This document shows positions 1-7,522 of a DNA stretch of 64,000 nt, piece after piece. Within the stretch, counting starts at the first letter, position 1; each line of letters begins with the position of its first letter. The position numbers were made by a program, and so were the translations under genes. The stretch spans positions 44,648-108,647 of the forward strand of contig NZ_PSNW01000015.1 of the NCBI RefSeq assembly GCF_002930645.1. Reading direction: 5' to 3'. The stretch comes from Solimonas fluminis. GTDB taxonomy: Bacteria > Pseudomonadota > Gammaproteobacteria > Nevskiales > Nevskiaceae. The notes under the pieces are model-generated. The model was given only the letters and a program-made list of their open reading frames with translations. It ran no database searches and was not told the origin of the DNA.

Positions 1-1
1 G

Positions 2-73
2 ATGAAGGCCCTCTGGGCCTGCCGCTGCGGCGCGCCCGAGTGCAGCGGCACCATGCTCAAGCCCAAGCGCTGA
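2..73 (+). CDS. SET-domain protein lysine methyltransferase, C-terminal end (partial)
   Basis: Only the last 23 codons are in the window; the reading frame is open to the left edge. They contain a post-SET zinc motif of the form C-x-C-x4-C (CRCGAPEC) followed by SGTML and a basic end. This matches the C-terminus of small bacterial SET-domain proteins, which methylate lysines with S-adenosylmethionine. The SET core itself cannot be seen, so the call rests on this tail. A strong bidirectional hairpin terminator follows and separates it from the convergent lipoprotein gene. Confidence 0.6.
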   Translation: MKALWACRCGAPECSGTMLKPKR

Positions 74-130
74 GCGGCATGTTGCAGGGCGCGCGCGGCG
101 CACTCCTGCATTGCGCAGCCCCCCAAAAGA

Positions 131-157
131 AAAACCGCGGCACGAGGCCGCGGTTTT
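131..157. terminator. Bidirectional intrinsic terminator
   Basis: A ten-base stem (131-140 with 148-157) has a seven-base loop. It begins with AAAA and ends with a run of six T, so it can stop transcripts from both the SET gene (+) and the lipoprotein gene (-). Confidence 0.8.
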
Positions 158-178
158 TTGTTTCAGCCCGGGGAGGCC

Positions 179-1282
179 TCAATCCAGCGAGCGCACCAGG
201 TCATAGCCCTGCAGGGTCGCGTCGAACGAATACGAGACCTTGCCGAAGATGCTCATCGCGCCGCTGCTGCTGCCGCCGGGGATCAGGTCCGTCAGCGGGT
301 TCGGCGGGATCGGGCGATCCATGCCCGGCCAGTTGTGGCCGCTGTCCTTGACCGTGACCATCGCCGCGCCGTGGCCGGAACCGCAGTTGTTGCTGTAGTT
401 GATGTCCACCTGCTCGTTCAGCACCACCGTGGTGCCGGCGCCGGGGCAGCCATTGATCGTGCGGAAGTGGCCGTAGTTGACCACCGTGTCCTCGTAGGCC
501 GGATCGCTGCTGCCTTCGACCAGGACCACGGCCACCGGCGAGACGGTGGCGGCCTTGGCCGCTGCCGCGGCGGCGGACAGGCACTCGGTGGACTCGGCCT
601 CGCTGATCTTGCCGGAAGCCACCAGCAGCAGGCCCTTGATGCCGGTGTTGCCGGCGCAGAAGAAGCGGTTGGCCGCCGCGGCGCCGGAGGAGACGCCCGC
701 CAGGATGACCGGAACGTCGTTGGGCAGGCCCGCGCGGGCCTTGGCGTCGGCGATCACCGCGGAGATCACCTCGGGGGCGCCTTCATAGTCCCAGTCGCTC
801 AGCGCGATGGCGAGGATCTTGTACGGCGAGTCCGGGGCCACGACGGTCAGGTCGCGGGCCTTGGCCAGCTCGGACAGGCGCATGTTGTTGATCATCGTGG
901 CGCCGTTGCCGCTGCGCCAGTGCAGGGCCACGTACAGGCCCTTCTTGCCGCCGTTGGCCGGACGGACCATGTCGTAGCTGGTACCGCCGGCGCTACCCTT
1001 CTCGGCGACCACGCCGCCATCGGCGCCGTCCTTGGTGCACTCGGAGGGATTCATCGAATTCACCGGCAGGCGCAGGTCGAGCGAGTCGCACTGGGTGTAG
1101 TACTCCGGCTGGCAGGACGTGCTGTCGGCCTGGGCGGCCTCGGCGCTGAACTGCTCGGAGCAGGACTTTGCGCTGCCGTTGGGGCCGCTGCCACCGCCAC
1201 CACCACCGCCGCCGCAGGCAGCCAGCAACAGGGCCAGGGAACCGGCCAGGACCGTACCGGCTCCGCGGAATCGCTCGAACAT
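179..1282 (-). CDS. PHB-depolymerase-like esterase lipoprotein
   Basis: Predicted secreted alpha/beta hydrolase of the LpqC/poly(3-hydroxybutyrate) depolymerase type, 367 residues. The N-terminus is a lipoprotein signal peptide ending LLAAC (Cys23), followed by eight glycines. Serine-hydrolase signatures are GVSSG (nucleophile about Ser198), an Asp in GSSDPAYE (about 260) and GHNWPG (His about 316). The last matches the H-x-W-P-G end motif of PHB depolymerases. I chose the ATG at 1282 because GGGAG lies nine bases upstream; the in-frame ATG at 1291 touches that sequence. The natural substrate is unknown; a polyester or short-chain ester is inferred. The gene stands alone, with the cold-shock terminator upstream and a shared terminator downstream. 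Confidence 0.75.
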   Translation of the reverse strand: MFERFRGAGTVLAGSLALLLAACGGGGGGGGSGPNGSAKSCSEQFSAEAAQADSTSCQPEYYTQCDSLDLRLPVNSMNPSECTKDGADGGVVAEKGSAGGTSYDMVRPANGGKKGLYVALHWRSGNGATMINNMRLSELAKARDLTVVAPDSPYKILAIALSDWDYEGAPEVISAVIADAKARAGLPNDVPVILAGVSSGAAAANRFFCAGNTGIKGLLLVASGKISEAESTECLSAAAAAAKAATVSPVAVVLVEGSSDPAYEDTVVNYGHFRTINGCPGAGTTVVLNEQVDINYSNNCGSGHGAAMVTVKDSGHNWPGMDRPIPPNPLTDLIPGGSSSGAMSIFGKVSYSFDATLQGYDLVRSLD

Positions 1283-1489
1283 GTGATGCATCTCCCTACA
1301 GAAAGACAGGCAAGCCGACGATTGCGGCCTAAGGTTATTCCACGATCAGGGGGCAGTTTAGCCCACTGGACAGGCTCCGGCCATTGGCAAATGCCCGCAA
1401 GCCTCGTCGGTCGGCGCCCGACAGTATGAATTGTCTATGCAGGCCGGAAGGCAGGTCCGGCACGGCAGAAGGGGGAGCCCCAAAAGAAT

Positions 1490-1513
1490 CAGCCGCGGCG
1501 TGGGCCGCGGCTG
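1490..1513 (-). terminator. Intrinsic terminator of the cold-shock gene
   Basis: A nine-base stem (1490-1498 with 1505-1513) has a six-base loop. Read on the minus strand it is followed by ATTCTTTT. It lies 28 bases after the stop of the cold-shock gene. Confidence 0.75.
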
Positions 1514-1541
1514 AGGGTGAAACGATCCGCGGAATGATCGT

Positions 1542-1754
1542 TCAGAGCGGCTTGATCGCCGCCGCCTGCAGGCCCTTGGGGCCGCGGCGCACCTCGAATT
1601 GGACACGCTGTCCTTCCTTCAGGGTCTTGAAGCCGGTGCCCTGGATTTCGCGGAAGTGCGCAAACAGATCTTCACCGCCGCCTTCCGGAGTGATGAAGCC
1701 AAAACCCTTGGCCTCATTGAACCATTTGACGGTGCCATTGGAGACATTCGACAT
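1542..1754 (-). CDS. CspA-family cold-shock protein
   Basis: A 70-residue single cold-shock (OB-fold) domain that binds single-stranded RNA and DNA. The RNP1 motif is KGFGFI and the RNP2 motif is the variant DLFAHF. The protein opens with [15 protein letters not shown], typical of the family, and ends AAAIKPL. The start at 1754 is supported by AAGGA just upstream; the longer open frame to 1811 adds residues foreign to the family. It is monocistronic, with its own terminator and an upstream region of over 200 bases. Cold or growth-phase induction is usual for the family but is not shown here. Confidence 0.9.
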   Translation of the reverse strand: MSNVSNGTVKWFNEAKGFGFITPEGGGEDLFAHFREIQGTGFKTLKEGQRVQFEVRRGPKGLQAAAIKPL

Positions 1755-1976
1755 GTAACGTTCCTTCTGAACTATTTCAATGATGAAAGCGGGGTCTTCA
1801 ACCGCCATCAAGTGTAGCCGGGGGATTGCACAGCACCGTCGTGGAACGATGAGGTAAGGCCGCGGTGAATACAGGCTTGTAGCGACTGCGTTTTGACTCT
1901 ACAACAGTCCAAAGCCGCTTGTCGAACCGCGAAAAAGTGCAATAAGTCCCTTGGAGTCAGCCAGTTGGGACGCGCG
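1755..1976 (-). promoter_or_regulatory. Upstream region and probable 5' leader of the cold-shock gene
   Basis: This stretch holds no gene. On the minus strand a TACACT hexamer (1811-1816) could be a -10 box, giving a leader of about 50 bases. A more distal promoter would give a long leader of the kind known from cspA genes. No -35 box is convincing. Confidence 0.3.
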
Positions 1977-2882
1977 TCACATCCCCGGGCGGGTCAGGTA
2001 GTGGTCCACCAGCAGCAGGGTGAAGATCGCCATCAGGTAGACGATCGAATAGCCGAAGGTCTTCATCGGCAGGCCTGCCACCGGCGCGTACTTGAGCCGG
2101 AAGGCGTAGTACAGGAACAGCCCGTCGAGGACCAGCGTGCCGGCCAGGTACAGCCAGCCCGACATGCCCACGGCGAAAGGCAGCACCGTCACCGCCGTCA
2201 GCAGCACGGTGTAGAGCAGCACCTGGGTACGGGTGAACTCCAGGCCGTGGGTCACCGGCAGCATCGGGATGTCGGCGGCGGCGTATTCCTTGTGCCGCTC
2301 GATCGCCAGCGCCCAGAAATGCGGCGGCGTCCAGATGAAGATGATCAGGAACAGGATCAGGGAGTGCGGGTGCACCTCCCCGGTCACCGCCACCCAGCCC
2401 AGCACCGGCGGCGCGGCGCCGGCGGCGCCGCCGATCACGATGTTCTGCGGCGTGGCGCGCTTGAGGTACAGCGTGTAGATGCCGGCGTAGCCGATCAGGG
2501 TGAACTGGGTCAGCACCGCCGTCAGCGGGTTGACCAGAAACCACAGCAGCACGAAGCCGGCGATGCCCAGCACCGTGGCGAAGGCGATGGATTCGGTCAT
2601 CGTCAGGGTGCCGGTGACCAGGGGGCGGCCGCAGGTACGGGCCATGCGGGCGTCGATGTTGCGGTCGATGATCTGGTTCACCGCAGCGGCGGAGGCGGCC
2701 TGCAGCGCGATGCCGAGGGTGCCCCAGAGGAAGCCGCCCCAGGGTGGCAGGCCGGGCACGGCCAGGAACATGCCGACGATCGCGGTGAACACGATCAGCA
2801 TCACCACGCGCGGCTTGGTGAGCTCGTAGTACTCGTTGAGCCGTGCCCGCAGGCCCAGGGTCTGTTCCATCGTGGCTGCCAT
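1977..2882 (-). CDS. ctaB: Protoheme IX farnesyltransferase (heme O synthase)
   Basis: A UbiA-superfamily inner-membrane prenyltransferase that adds a farnesyl group to heme B to give heme O, the precursor of heme A for the oxidase. Its 301 residues are predominantly hydrophobic, with about nine membrane segments. The prenyl-diphosphate motif [12 protein letters not shown] (Asn69, Asp73, Asp77) and LTKPRV near the N-terminus are diagnostic of CyoE/CtaB. It is the last gene of the oxidase operon, 12 bases after ctaA, which supplies the next step of heme A synthesis. The start codon could also be the in-frame ATG four codons later. Confidence 0.93.
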   Translation of the reverse strand: MAATMEQTLGLRARLNEYYELTKPRVVMLIVFTAIVGMFLAVPGLPPWGGFLWGTLGIALQAASAAAVNQIIDRNIDARMARTCGRPLVTGTLTMTESIAFATVLGIAGFVLLWFLVNPLTAVLTQFTLIGYAGIYTLYLKRATPQNIVIGGAAGAAPPVLGWVAVTGEVHPHSLILFLIIFIWTPPHFWALAIERHKEYAAADIPMLPVTHGLEFTRTQVLLYTVLLTAVTVLPFAVGMSGWLYLAGTLVLDGLFLYYAFRLKYAPVAGLPMKTFGYSIVYLMAIFTLLLVDHYLTRPGM

Positions 2883-2894
2883 GTCGTTAGCCGC

Positions 2895-3977
2895 CTACCG
2901 GCTGGCTTTCCAGGCGAAGAAATTGAGGCTGACCAGGGTCAGCAGGAGGATCGCGGCGCCGGCATTGTGCGCCGTGGCCAGGCCCAGCGGCAGCTGCAGC
3001 TTGACGATGGACAGGCCGATGGACAGCTGCAGAGCCAGTGCCGCGATCACGGCGGCGCCGAAGCCGCGCCAGATCGGGAACTCGCCGCGGCGCCACAGGA
3101 ACAGGCCGAGCAGCAGCAGCGCCACGGTAACGGCCACGGCGCCGACGCGGTGGAAGAAGTGGATGGTCACGCGGGCGCGCGCATCGAGGATGCCGTGCTC
3201 GTAGTCGATACCCAGGCCATGCCACAGGGTGAAGGCGGTCTTGACGTCCAGCTCCGGCAGCCACTTGCCGTGGCAGGTCGGCAGGTCCGGGCAGGCCAGG
3301 GCCGAGTAGTTGGTGCTGGTCCAGCCGCCCAGGAAGATCTGCAGGCAGACCAGCAGCAGGGCCGCCAGGGCATAGCGGCGTAGCTTCGCCGGCGGCAGCG
3401 GCAGGGGCGACGGACCCTCCTGTGCCGGAGCGCGCTGCAGCTCGATGGCCAGCTGGCGCTCGGAGCGGTGGCGGGCGGGTTCGGCATCGGCGGCGGCCTT
3501 GGCGGGGCGGCCGCTGGCCAGCCACAGCCAGGCCAGCAGCGACAGCGTGGTCATGCCGCCGATCAGGTGCCCCGTCACGATCAGGGGCTTGAGCAGTTCG
3601 GTGACGGTCCACATGCCGAGCATGCCCTGGAAGATCACCAGGGCCACCAGGGCCCAGGGCAGCACCCGCGGCACGCCCTGCTCGCGCAGCTTCAGGCTCA
3701 TGAACGCCAGCGCCAAGATCAGCAGGCCCAGCGTGGAGGCGAAGTAGCGGTGGATCATCTCCTTCCAGGCCTTGTGCGCCTCCACCGGGCGCTGCGGGAA
3801 GTTCTGCTCGGCGCGCGCGATCTCGTGCGCTTCCTGCGGCACGCCGAGGTGGCCGTAGCAGCCCGGCCAGTCGGGGCAGCCCAGGCCGGCATCCGAGAGG
3901 CGCACGAAGGCCCCGAGCACGACGACACCGAAGCACAGGCAGAGGGCGAGGAAGTTGATGCGGCGGAACCAGGACAT
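2895..3977 (-). CDS. ctaA: Heme A synthase (COX15/CtaA)
   Basis: An integral membrane monooxygenase that converts the C8 methyl group of heme O to the formyl group of heme A. The 360-residue protein begins with an LGAFVRLSDAGLGCPDWPGC-type segment characteristic of COX15. A second, similar half carries CPDLPTCHGKW. Histidines for heme binding sit in transmembrane helices (for example the IHFFHRVGAV region). About eight membrane helices are expected. It lies just upstream of ctaB, so both heme A synthesis steps are coupled. A 232-base gap separates it from the SCO-like gene. Confidence 0.92.
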   Translation of the reverse strand: MSWFRRINFLALCLCFGVVVLGAFVRLSDAGLGCPDWPGCYGHLGVPQEAHEIARAEQNFPQRPVEAHKAWKEMIHRYFASTLGLLILALAFMSLKLREQGVPRVLPWALVALVIFQGMLGMWTVTELLKPLIVTGHLIGGMTTLSLLAWLWLASGRPAKAAADAEPARHRSERQLAIELQRAPAQEGPSPLPLPPAKLRRYALAALLLVCLQIFLGGWTSTNYSALACPDLPTCHGKWLPELDVKTAFTLWHGLGIDYEHGILDARARVTIHFFHRVGAVAVTVALLLLGLFLWRRGEFPIWRGFGAAVIAALALQLSIGLSIVKLQLPLGLATAHNAGAAILLLTLVSLNFFAWKASR

Positions 3978-4209
3978 GGCGGCAGGCTAGTGACGCGGCC
4001 GGAGGGCAGCGAGGGGCAGGGTTCGGGGGGCGGATTTTACAGGATCGGGACGATGGGGTCGGTTGGGCATTTCGCCCCAGCGGCGGCAAACCGTCGGGGG
4101 GCCATCCATGGCGGGACCTGGCCTCCTGATCCGCCCCCTGGGCGGCCGTCCCTGGCCGCCATGATCCGCAGCAGGCGGTGCCGTCCAGGCCTCGCCAAGG
4201 CGCAGCGGA
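3978..4209. other. Intergenic gap inside the oxidase operon with palindromic repeat remnants
   Basis: No gene is seen. The segment 4101-4175 is rich in short inverted repeats. It starts with GCCATCCATGGCG and carries TGATCCG, an arrangement also found near 29943 and 49941. It may be a degenerate dispersed repeat. ctaA could have its own promoter here, but none is clear. Confidence 0.4.
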
Positions 4210-4812
4210 TCACCCGATCTGGCTGAGCCGCAGCAGCTTCTTGATGTCCTTCAGGATGCCCGGCGACTGCGCATCGCCCGGATAGACCATCAGCCAGTTG
4301 CCCAGCGGGTCGATCAGGTAGAGGGCCTGCGGGTCACGCGCTTCCAGGAAGCGGCCCAGGTCCTCGCCCCGGCCGCTGGCGGCCAGGAACACCAGGTCCG
4401 GGTGCTCCTTCTTCAGTGCCTCCTCCCCCGCCTTCAGGCCGGCGAGGTCGGGGGCGAGATACACGCGCTGCACGCGCTGGCGCTTCTCGTTGAGCAGGGT
4501 GCGGATCTGGCGGATCTGGTAGAGCTTCTGCAGGCAGGCGGTCTCGCAGCCGGCACCGGCCAGGTAGACGAAGCTCCACTTGCCGCGCAGGGCCTCACGG
4601 TCCTTCGGCTGGCCTGCCGCGTCCAGCAGCTGCAGTTCCGGCAGCGGCCGCGCCGGCGTCACCAGCTGGCCGTAGTTGGTCTTGTGGGTCGGCTGCCATC
4701 CCGGGGCGAAGAAGTAGAAGACGATGGCCAGCAGCAGCGGCGCGAAGAACAGCGTGGCCAGCAGCAGGAACTGGCCGCGGCCGCGGCCGACGGGGTGCTC
4801 GGTGGGATTCAT
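4210..4812 (-). CDS. SCO1-like copper chaperone protein of the oxidase cluster
   Basis: A 200-residue protein with one N-terminal membrane anchor (about residues 14-36) and a thioredoxin-like periplasmic domain. It has the motif GAGCETACLQKLYQIRQI, in which C89-x3-C93 corresponds to the copper-binding CxxxC of SCO/SenC proteins. Genes of this type sit between SURF1 and ctaA in many proteobacterial oxidase clusters and probably help insert or reduce CuA copper. The start at 4812 overlaps the SURF1 stop in an ATGA arrangement. The partner histidine of true SCO proteins is not obvious, so it may be a redox or assembly paralogue. Confidence 0.7.
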   Translation of the reverse strand: MNPTEHPVGRGRGQFLLLATLFFAPLLLAIVFYFFAPGWQPTHKTNYGQLVTPARPLPELQLLDAAGQPKDREALRGKWSFVYLAGAGCETACLQKLYQIRQIRTLLNEKRQRVQRVYLAPDLAGLKAGEEALKKEHPDLVFLAASGRGEDLGRFLEARDPQALYLIDPLGNWLMVYPGDAQSPGILKDIKKLLRLSQIG

Positions 4813-5522
4813 GGTCGACGCTTGAGATTGAGCCTGATGAAGAGGACCAGCAGGGTCGCGGTGAAGGCGAACCACTGCAGGGCATAACCGTAGTGCTTTT
4901 GCGGCGGCACTTCGACGCCGATATTCCATTCGCGTTCATAGCCGCCGGGCACCTCGGGCGCCAGCAGCAGCAGGCCGGGCGCCACGCGCTCGCCCGGGTA
5001 CAGGCAGACCAGGTCCTCGGCGGTGGGGTACTGCACCACGCGCGGGAAAGGCCGCCCGGCGCAATTATCGCTCGCCATGCGCAGGCCCGGCCGCGGCAGC
5101 GGCCGCCAGAAACCCTCGACGGCCTGCTTGCCGGCCGGGACGTCCAGCACCGGCAGCCGGCTGCGGTCCGGATGGGCCGGCAGCCAGCCGCGGTCCACCA
5201 TCACCAGGTCCCCGTCCGCCAGGCGCAGCGGCGTCCAGGCGTGGTAGCCGGCGCGGCGCCTGGAACCCTGGTTGTCCAGCAGCAGCTGGCGCGGGCCCAG
5301 GTACTCGCCAGCCAGGGAGCGCCGCAGCATCGCCTCGGCCCGCGGAGGCTCGGCCGGGTCGAAGGGCGTCGCCGCCCCGCTGGCCGCCTCGGCGTAGGCC
5401 TGCATCAGCGCTTCCTTGGCCTGGCCGCGGTGGTACTGCCAGAGGCCCAGGTTGATCATCAGGGCACAGAGGGCGGCCGTGGCCAGCCAGGCCCACCAGG
5501 GCGGTCGGAAGCTGTACTTCAT
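4809..5522 (-). CDS. SURF1 family cytochrome oxidase assembly protein
   Basis: A 237-residue protein with two membrane helices, one at each end: residues about 10-28 (WWAWLATAALCALMINLGLWQ) and about 210-230. A periplasmic domain lies between them, the usual SURF1 layout. SURF1-type features are GLWQYHRGQAK after the first helix, MVDRGWLP in the middle and HYGYALQWFAF before the last helix. The family helps insert heme A into subunit I. The start at 5522 is the first plausible one; the open frame continues to 5879 but is antisense to the DUF2909 gene. Its stop overlaps the SCO-like start by four bases. Confidence 0.85.
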   Translation of the reverse strand: MKYSFRPPWWAWLATAALCALMINLGLWQYHRGQAKEALMQAYAEAASGAATPFDPAEPPRAEAMLRRSLAGEYLGPRQLLLDNQGSRRRAGYHAWTPLRLADGDLVMVDRGWLPAHPDRSRLPVLDVPAGKQAVEGFWRPLPRPGLRMASDNCAGRPFPRVVQYPTAEDLVCLYPGERVAPGLLLLAPEVPGGYEREWNIGVEVPPQKHYGYALQWFAFTATLLVLFIRLNLKRRP

Positions 5523-5627
5523 GGGAGCGGGTGGCGGGCGATCACGGTGGCGGACCGGTAAGATGACCGGCCCGCGGCCACAGGCGTTCCCTGCGTCGCC
5601 GCTTTCCCGCCTCCGGATGTGCTGCCC

Positions 5628-5870
5628 ATGATCGTCAAAACCATCGTCATCGTCCTGCTGCTGGCCATCATCGGCGCCCTGATCGCCGGCGGCACCTTCC
5701 TGGTGAAGGACCCCGGCAACCGCCGCCGCATGCTCAACAGCCTGAAACTGCGCGTGGCCCTGTCGGTCACGCTGATCCTCTTCCTGGTCCTCAGCTACGC
5801 CATGGGCTGGCTCAAGCCCCACGGCCTCTACCAGGGCCGCCCCGCCGCCAGCGCCCAACAGGCTCCCTGA
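5628..5870 (+). CDS. DUF2909 twin-transmembrane protein
   Basis: An 80-residue inner-membrane protein with two hydrophobic helices (about residues 2-22 and 42-62). Between them is a short basic stretch, KDPGNRRRMLNSLKLRVALS. This fits the DUF2909 family that travels with cytochrome c oxidase genes. It lies on the opposite strand to the oxidase operon, between ctaE and SURF1, and is divergent from SURF1 with about 100 bases between the starts. I chose the ATG at 5628; a GTG three codons earlier is possible. Its function is unknown; a role in oxidase assembly is inferred from context only. Confidence 0.75.
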   Translation: MIVKTIVIVLLLAIIGALIAGGTFLVKDPGNRRRMLNSLKLRVALSVTLILFLVLSYAMGWLKPHGLYQGRPAASAQQAP

Positions 5871-5894
5871 GTAATCCAACCCCGATACGAAAAA

Positions 5895-5914
5895 GGGCGG
5901 CCGGATGGCCGCCC
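5895..5914. terminator. Bidirectional terminator between DUF2909 and ctaE
   Basis: An eight-base GC stem with a GGAT loop is followed on the plus strand by CTTCTTTTTTT and on the minus strand by TTTTTC. It serves the convergent DUF2909 gene and the ctaE end. Confidence 0.85.
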
Positions 5915-5949
5915 CTTCTTTTTTTAGCCGTGGTTTCCTGCCGGCCGGA

Positions 5950-6828
5950 TCAGAGCCAGTAGACCACGATGAACAGGCCGATCCAGACCACGTCCACGAA
6001 GTGCCAGTACCAGGCCACGCCCTCGAAGCCGAAGTGCGAGTCCGGCTTGAAGTGGCCGGACATCAGGCGCAGCGTGATCACCAGCAGCATGATCGTGCCC
6101 AGGGTCACGTGCATGCCGTGGAAGCCCGTCAGCATGAAGAAGGTCGAGCCGTAGATGCCGGAAGCCAGCTTCAGGTTCAGGTCGCCGTAGGCATGCATGT
6201 ATTCCTCGGCCTGCAGGAACAGGAAGGCGCAGCCCAGGGCCACCGTCGCCCACATCCACAGGATCGTCTGCGTACGCTTGCCGGCCTTGAGCGCGTGGTG
6301 CGCGAAGGTCAGGGTCACGCCCGAGGTCAGCAGCAGCAGGGTGTTGACGAAGGGCACGTCGAACGCCGGGATGGTGTCGAAGTCGCCGTTGAGCTTGGCC
6401 GGGCCGTTGGTCGGCCAGGCGTTCTCGAAGCCGGGCCACAGCTGCAGGTTCGTCTCGATCTTGCTGCCCTCGCCGCCCAACCAGGGCAGCGACAGGTGAC
6501 GGGCGTAGTACAGCGCGCCGAAGAACGCGCCGAAGAACATCACCTCGGAGAAGATGAACCAGGCCATGCTCCAGCGGTAGGTGCGGTCCACCTGCGCGCC
6601 GTAGAAGCCGCCCTCGCTCTCCAGGGCCACGCCGCGGAACCAGCGGAACAGGATGTAGACCAGCAGCGCGCCGCCGGCGTAGATGGGCAGCGGGCCGATG
6701 TGCTTGTCTTCCAGGTAGCTGGAGACGCCGCCGAGGATCGCGACCAGCGCCACCGTCAGCGCGAACGGCCAGGCGCTGGGAGCGGGTACGAAATAGCGGT
6801 CGGGATTCGGTGTGGCGTGGTCGGCCAT
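5950..6828 (-). CDS. ctaE: Cytochrome c oxidase subunit III
   Basis: Subunit III of the aa3-type oxidase, 292 residues with about seven membrane helices. Family features include RYFVPAPSAWPF at the N-terminus, FYGAQVDRTYRWSMAWFIFSE, FHALKAG-like loops, EEYMHAY and HFGFEGVAWYWHFVDVVW at the end. The start at 6828 has AGAGGA seven bases upstream; the GTG-type extension to 6849 runs into the space before ctaG. It lies downstream of ctaG. A bidirectional terminator follows, so the operon may end here and restart at SURF1. Confidence 0.95.
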   Translation of the reverse strand: MADHATPNPDRYFVPAPSAWPFALTVALVAILGGVSSYLEDKHIGPLPIYAGGALLVYILFRWFRGVALESEGGFYGAQVDRTYRWSMAWFIFSEVMFFGAFFGALYYARHLSLPWLGGEGSKIETNLQLWPGFENAWPTNGPAKLNGDFDTIPAFDVPFVNTLLLLTSGVTLTFAHHALKAGKRTQTILWMWATVALGCAFLFLQAEEYMHAYGDLNLKLASGIYGSTFFMLTGFHGMHVTLGTIMLLVITLRLMSGHFKPDSHFGFEGVAWYWHFVDVVWIGLFIVVYWL

Positions 6829-6845
6829 GACAGTTCCTCTGTGTC

Positions 6846-7400
6846 TCAAATCTTCGGTTGTGCCGGTGCGCCCTGGTGGGCCACCTGCTCGACTTCAAAA
6901 AACGTATACGACAGCGTGACGGTATCCACGTCCTTGGGCAGGGCGGGGTCCAGCATGAATACCACCGGCATGTGCTTCTCCTCGCCCGCCGCGAACGGCT
7001 GCTGGTTGAAGCAGAAGCAATCCGTCTTGCGCATGTGCTTCGCCGCTTCCATCGGCGCGACGTTGGGCACGGCCTGCGCGACCAGGTCGCGGTTCTCGGT
7101 GTTGCGTGCGTAGAACTTCACCGCGCGCATTTCGCCGGGGTGGACCTTGACGCTGGTCTCCTCGGCCCGGAACTGCCAGGGCTTGCCGCCGTTGACGGTG
7201 GTGACGAACTGCACCGTCACCGTCCGGCTGGTGTCCACCTGCACCGGCTCCGCCACCGCGGCCTGCATCTTGACCTTGCCGTTCAGGCCGATCGCGTCGC
7301 AGAGCGCGTTGTACATCGGCACCAGCGCGAAACCGAAGCCGAACATGCCGGCCACGACGAGCACGAACTTGAAGGTGCTGCGCCGCGCGCCGGTGTTCAT
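6846..7400 (-). CDS. ctaG: Cytochrome c oxidase assembly protein CtaG/Cox11
   Basis: A copper chaperone that delivers Cu to the CuB site of subunit I. The 184-residue protein has one N-terminal membrane helix (about 10-28) containing the conserved MYNALC, then a periplasmic immunoglobulin-like domain. The copper ligand motif CFCF is at residues 128-131 in TDCFCFNQQPF, and the C-terminus has VDTVTLSYTFF. All these are hallmarks of the Cox11 family. The start overlaps the stop of the 40-codon gene upstream by one base (TGATG), so translation is coupled. Confidence 0.94.
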   Translation of the reverse strand: MNTGARRSTFKFVLVVAGMFGFGFALVPMYNALCDAIGLNGKVKMQAAVAEPVQVDTSRTVTVQFVTTVNGGKPWQFRAEETSVKVHPGEMRAVKFYARNTENRDLVAQAVPNVAPMEAAKHMRKTDCFCFNQQPFAAGEEKHMPVVFMLDPALPKDVDTVTLSYTFFEVEQVAHQGAPAQPKI

Positions 7401-7522
7401 CAGCGATGGCTCTGCGCGACGACGAAGGCCGCCAGGATGCCGACCGCGATCAGGAGATGCACGATCCCCAGGATCTTGTTGCGGCGCGCCCGGGCGCGAA
7501 GATCGACGCTGCCCATGGTCAT
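7400..7522 (-). CDS. 40-residue single-span membrane protein between ctaD and ctaG
   Basis: A very short gene read directly from the sequence. Its start overlaps the ctaD stop and its stop overlaps the ctaG start, each by one base in TGATG arrangements. The protein has a basic N-terminus (LRARARRNKI) and one hydrophobic helix (about residues 18-36), ending AQSHR. Small proteins of this shape occur at this position in many oxidase operons and are called cytochrome oxidase small assembly proteins. The tight double overlap and sense-strand location make it likely to be translated. A second ATG two codons later could be the real start. Confidence 0.7.
   Translation of the reverse strand: MTMGSVDLRARARRNKILGIVHLLIAVGILAAFVVAQSHR

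Noticed and set aside
158..1429. Open frame of 423 codons on the plus strand
   Set aside because: Opposite the PHB-depolymerase-like lipoprotein, which has a clear signal peptide and catalytic motifs.
5523..5879. N-terminal extension of SURF1
   Set aside because: The added part is the antisense of DUF2909 and is Asp/Gln-rich; SURF1 begins with its membrane helix at 5522.
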